In this document: positions 16,345-17,840 of the stretch, piece by piece
Position numbering within the stretch: the stretch's first letter is position 1
Layout of the letters: each line of letters begins with the position of its first letter
DNA from: a bacterium
Lineage (GTDB): Bacteria; UBA9089; CG2-30-40-21
Length of the DNA: 17,840 nucleotides
Direction: 5' to 3'
Assembly: GCA_018814245.1 (NCBI GenBank)
Contig: JAHIZN010000235.1
Location: 1-17,840 of the forward strand
Notes under the pieces: generated by a model
Told to the model about the DNA's origin: nothing
Databases searched by the model: none
What the model saw: only the letters and a program-made list of their open reading frames with translations
Program-made: the position numbers and the translations under genes

Positions 16345-16798
16345 TTGTAGGGACATTCCTGCCAGAGAGGCTCTCTCCTTGTGGGTATCTGTTAAGCAGG
16401 GACAAGGGAGTAGCACCCCTGGCACCCTGCAGCTACATTGTGATCGATTGTTGTGTGTGGGAATCTTTGTAGCTGCGACCTGCCAGAGGAGCTTCCTCCT
16501 TGTGGTCGCTTATTGGTGGCAGAGACAAGGGAGGCAGCACCCCTGTCACCCTGCAACTACATTGTGGTCACTTATTATGTGTTAGATTCTTGTAGCTGCA
16601 ACCTGCCGGAGGTGTTATCTCCTTGTGGTTGCTTCTTGTGTGTCGGCAGGAACAAGAAGGTAACGCTAATAGCACCCTGCAGCTACATTGTGATCGATTG
16701 TTGTGTGTGGGAATCTTTGTAGCTGCGACCCTTGTGGTCGCTTATTGGTGGGGCAGAGACAGGGGAGGCAGCACCTCTGTCACCCTGTCCATACATAA
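16345..16798. repeat. Tandem array of ~122-bp structured repeats (about 3.6 copies)
   Basis: Units begin with ttgtag at 16345, 16467, 16590 and 16717 (lengths 122, 123 and 127 bp; the last is truncated near 16798). Shared landmarks are ttgtagctgc(g/a)acc, tgcc(a/g), ccttgtgg, cagg/gagacaagg, gcaccc and ctacattgtg. Each of units 2-4 contains an outer stem: GCGACC/GGTCGC in units 2 and 4, GCAACC/GGTTGC in unit 3. Units 1-3 carry a short inner hairpin that differs between copies but stays paired. A separate inverted repeat, GCAGCTACA (16429-16437) with TGTAGCTGC (16468-16476), bridges successive units. A 59-bp stretch is identical at 16422-16480 and 16672-16730. Short open frames within the array are by-products of the repeat and are not called. 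Confidence 0.85.
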
Positions 16799-16813
16799 TT
16801 AACTATGCGACAA

Positions 16814-17146
16814 TTAACAGTTGACACGACAATAGTACGGATATCGCAAGAGATGGGTGGCGAAGCTGTGGCGAAAGGTATGGGCTGAAGCCCGCTTCAG
16901 AATCTTTGCCTTTCCGACCGCTTCCTTAATCTCCCTCTGCACATGACTCTCATGGAGATGGTATCTCCTTAATTCCTTTGAATCAGGAACAAAGGTCAAC
17001 ATCTTTGCTGGAAAAAACCACTGCCATATCAGCTCCTTTCCGCAATCCTTATGCTTCTTTTCGAGCAAGCCAAACATAAATGCACCTGTGTAACCTGCTT
17101 TGAGGTCTTTCTGGTGCAACTCAATTACATTTTCGATATGAGCCAT
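16814..17146 (-). pseudogene. C-terminal fragment of an integron-type tyrosine recombinase
   Basis: The translated fragment (AHIENVIELHQKDL, then WQWFFPAK, RRYHLHESHVQ, KRASAHTFRHSFATHLL) matches the integron integrase catalytic domain, including the IntI-type insert (WQW-FFP...RRYHLHE) and the second-box H-x-x-R of the active site (HTFRH). The upstream half with the first catalytic Arg is absent. Directly after HLL the frame shifts: the next frame reads DIRTI, the expected continuation, so a few bases have been lost there. The GH-x-(D/N) box and the Tyr nucleophile (QELLGH, IYTH) are missing altogether, replaced by unrelated sequence next to the tandem repeats. The protein would be inactive. 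It lies in a different frame from the N-terminal fragment 5 nt upstream. The open frame reads upstream of the ATG but loses integrase similarity there. Confidence 0.85.
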
Positions 17147-17151
17147 TCTGC

Positions 17152-17592
17152 CTATGCGGTGCTTGTCTGTACTGTTGACACGGCAGACAGGTAAACTGCA
17201 ACTGACTCCTTTTCGCTCCCCGATTCCCCAGGAATATGTACATGGGATGGTGGTGGAATCTCCCTTGTCATTTCTGAGCAGGAAATAGTTTCTGCGTCTA
17301 AAGTTATATTACTACCAGCCTCTGCATTAACACCGGCTTGCACTATTTCATAATAAAGAGATACGGCATGAGCAGCCTGCTTTTGCTGAAATTGTGGCTG
17401 GTTTTTTTCCTGTAATTTCTTTATGAACTGAACAAGGCTTTCTGTATGCGAATAACTCAAACCATATTTATAGCAAAAATCAAGATAATATCTGACCCAC
17501 ATCTTATAATACTGCTGATAAGAAATAGGAATCGACTTTTTAGCCAATATCGAACTATATTTGGACAAAACATCTGTTGGGATATTAATCAT
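17152..17592 (-). pseudogene. N-terminal fragment of the same integron-type integrase
   Basis: The fragment has 146 codons. MINIPTDVLSKYSSILAKK, then YYKMWVRYYLDFCYKY and LVQFIKKLQEKNQPQFQQKQAAHAVSLYYE resemble the long N-terminal extension of ~450-480-residue integron-type integrases, ahead of the SAM-like DNA-binding domain. Similarity fades after about residue 85 and the frame ends at TAG (17152-17154). The core-binding domain and the first half of the catalytic domain, something over 200 residues, are missing between this fragment and the C-terminal one, so an internal deletion is inferred. The start at 17592 is well supported by a strong Shine-Dalgarno 8 nt upstream and a consensus promoter. 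A short protein could still be made, but no function is evident. Confidence 0.75.
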
Positions 17593-17600
17593 GTATGCTT

Positions 17601-17610
17601 ATCTCCTTTT
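17601..17610 (-). promoter_or_regulatory. Strong Shine-Dalgarno of the integrase remnant
   Basis: On the - strand the bases read AAAAGGAGAT, with 8 nt (17593-17600) before the ATG at 17592. This fixes the translation start of the broken integrase gene. Confidence 0.85.
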
Positions 17611-17611
17611 T

Positions 17612-17643
17612 CTGGATAACATGTAAAAAGTAATGTTATCCAG
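17612..17643. promoter_or_regulatory. Perfect 11-bp palindrome at the integrase transcription start
   Basis: CTGGATAACAT (17612-17622) and ATGTTATCCAG (17633-17643) pair perfectly around a 10-nt spacer. The palindrome lies between the -10 box of the - strand promoter and the Shine-Dalgarno and covers the predicted start point (about 17641). It could be a repressor operator or a hairpin at the 5' end of the transcript; the sequence does not decide between them. Confidence 0.7.
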
Positions 17644-17647
17644 TTAA

Positions 17648-17676
17648 ATTATATAAAATTTACTGGGTTTTGTCAA
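17648..17676 (-). promoter_or_regulatory. Consensus sigma-70 promoter of the integrase remnant
   Basis: On the - strand TTGACA (17671-17676 on the + strand as TGTCAA), a 17-bp spacer (17654-17670) and TATAAT (17648-17653 as ATTATA) match the consensus at all 12 positions with ideal spacing. Transcription would start near 17641 and run left into the integrase start at 17592. Confidence 0.85.
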
Positions 17677-17684
17677 CTTTTTTC

Positions 17685-17713
17685 TTGACATTCTGATTCA
17701 ATAGTGGTATTAT
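17685..17713 (+). promoter_or_regulatory. Divergent strong sigma-70 promoter reading rightward
   Basis: TTGACA (17685-17690), a 17-bp spacer and TATTAT (17708-17713, 5 of 6), preceded by TGG as in an extended -10. A second TGG-TATAAT lies at 17721-17729, so the -10 region is partly duplicated. The start would be near 17720 or a little further right, driving a gene outside the window. The -35 box is 8 bp from that of the leftward promoter. The layout recalls the divergent integrase and cassette promoters of integrons. Confidence 0.8.
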
Positions 17714-17766
17714 ACAGAAATGGTATAATCACTGGTTAGCCTTACAAGAGAGCGTAAGATATTACT

Positions 17767-17838
17767 CAGGCGGAAGATAGCAACCGGGCGGAAAATAACA
17801 GATGGGCGGAAGATAGTAACCGTGAGCAAGATAACACT
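17767..17838. repeat. Four 18-nt tandem repeats in the rightward leader
   Basis: Units start at 17767, 17785, 17803 and 17821, each exactly 18 nt, with consensus close to cgggcggaagatagcaac. The fourth is the most diverged. They lie 50-120 nt downstream of the rightward promoter. Each of the first three contains GGCGGAA, which resembles a weak Shine-Dalgarno. A GTG at 17822, 9 nt after GGAAG, could begin a protein (MSKITL...) that leaves the window, but 19 bases are too few to call a gene. Two frames stay open through the repeat, one reading AEDSNR-like hexapeptides, without a good start codon. Confidence 0.7.
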
Positions 17839-17840
17839 CA

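Noticed and set aside
16379..16722. Two + strand open frames of 68 and 89 codons in the tandem array
   Set aside because: They read through the noncoding repeat units, share the same repeated words in different frames, and have no ribosome binding site.
16345..16798. Possible CRISPR array
   Set aside because: The units are ~122 bp, contiguous and imperfect, with no short constant repeat alternating with unique spacers, and no cas gene is seen.
17612..17643. LexA box at the integrase promoter
   Set aside because: The palindrome begins CTG and ends CAG, but its arms are 11 bp with a 10-nt spacer, not the short CTGT-N8-ACAG form.
17643..17741. Possible attI core sites (GTTAAAT at 17643-17649; GTTAGCC at 17735-17741)
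   Set aside because: GTTAAAT fits GTTRRRY but overlaps the -10 region and is a common word; GTTAGCC does not fit the consensus. No attC-like element follows within the window.

Overview
The window is dominated by one enormous gene on the + strand (156-16217, 5,353 codons, about 90% of the sequence). To its right lie a structured tandem-repeat array, the remains of an integron-type integrase gene on the - strand, and a compact regulatory region that ends at the window edge. The base composition is moderate. The signal-peptide, PD40-propeller, PEGA, cohesin, dockerin and FlgD-like C-terminal domains, together with small palindromic and tandem repeats and an integron-like integrase, suggest an uncultured anaerobic bacterium of a candidate phylum with a Gram-negative type envelope. 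That is inference; nothing here fixes the taxon.

Layout: (1) 1-155, AT-rich leader, possibly with the last codons of an upstream gene. (2) 156-16217, the giant secreted protein. After a signal peptide come 12 consecutive modules, each a small Cna-B/carboxypeptidase-regulatory-like beta-sandwich followed by a TolB-like propeller of exactly six PD40 blades (12 x 6 = 72 blades by my count). Three PEGA domains follow, then two cohesin-like domains, another Cna-B-like domain, a type I dockerin-like pair of calcium loops, a third cohesin-like domain and a FlgD-Ig/type IX-like C-terminal domain. Several small repeats of the kind normally found between genes sit inside this reading frame without breaking it. 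(3) 16345-16798, about 3.6 imperfect copies of a ~122-bp unit whose hairpin stems differ in a compensatory way. (4) 16814-17592, - strand, an integron-type tyrosine recombinase that has lost its middle and its C-terminus. (5) 17593-17840, two divergent near-consensus sigma-70 promoters with adjacent -35 boxes, a perfect 11-bp palindrome at the predicted start of the integrase transcript, and a leader of four 18-nt repeats running off the window edge.

The giant protein is probably an exported surface or matrix protein: propellers and sandwiches as a long stalk or binding array, with cohesin/dockerin parts for docking to itself or to partners. No enzymatic domain was recognised. The right-hand part looks like a decayed integron platform or recombinase island whose promoter region is still intact and may now serve a gene beyond the window.
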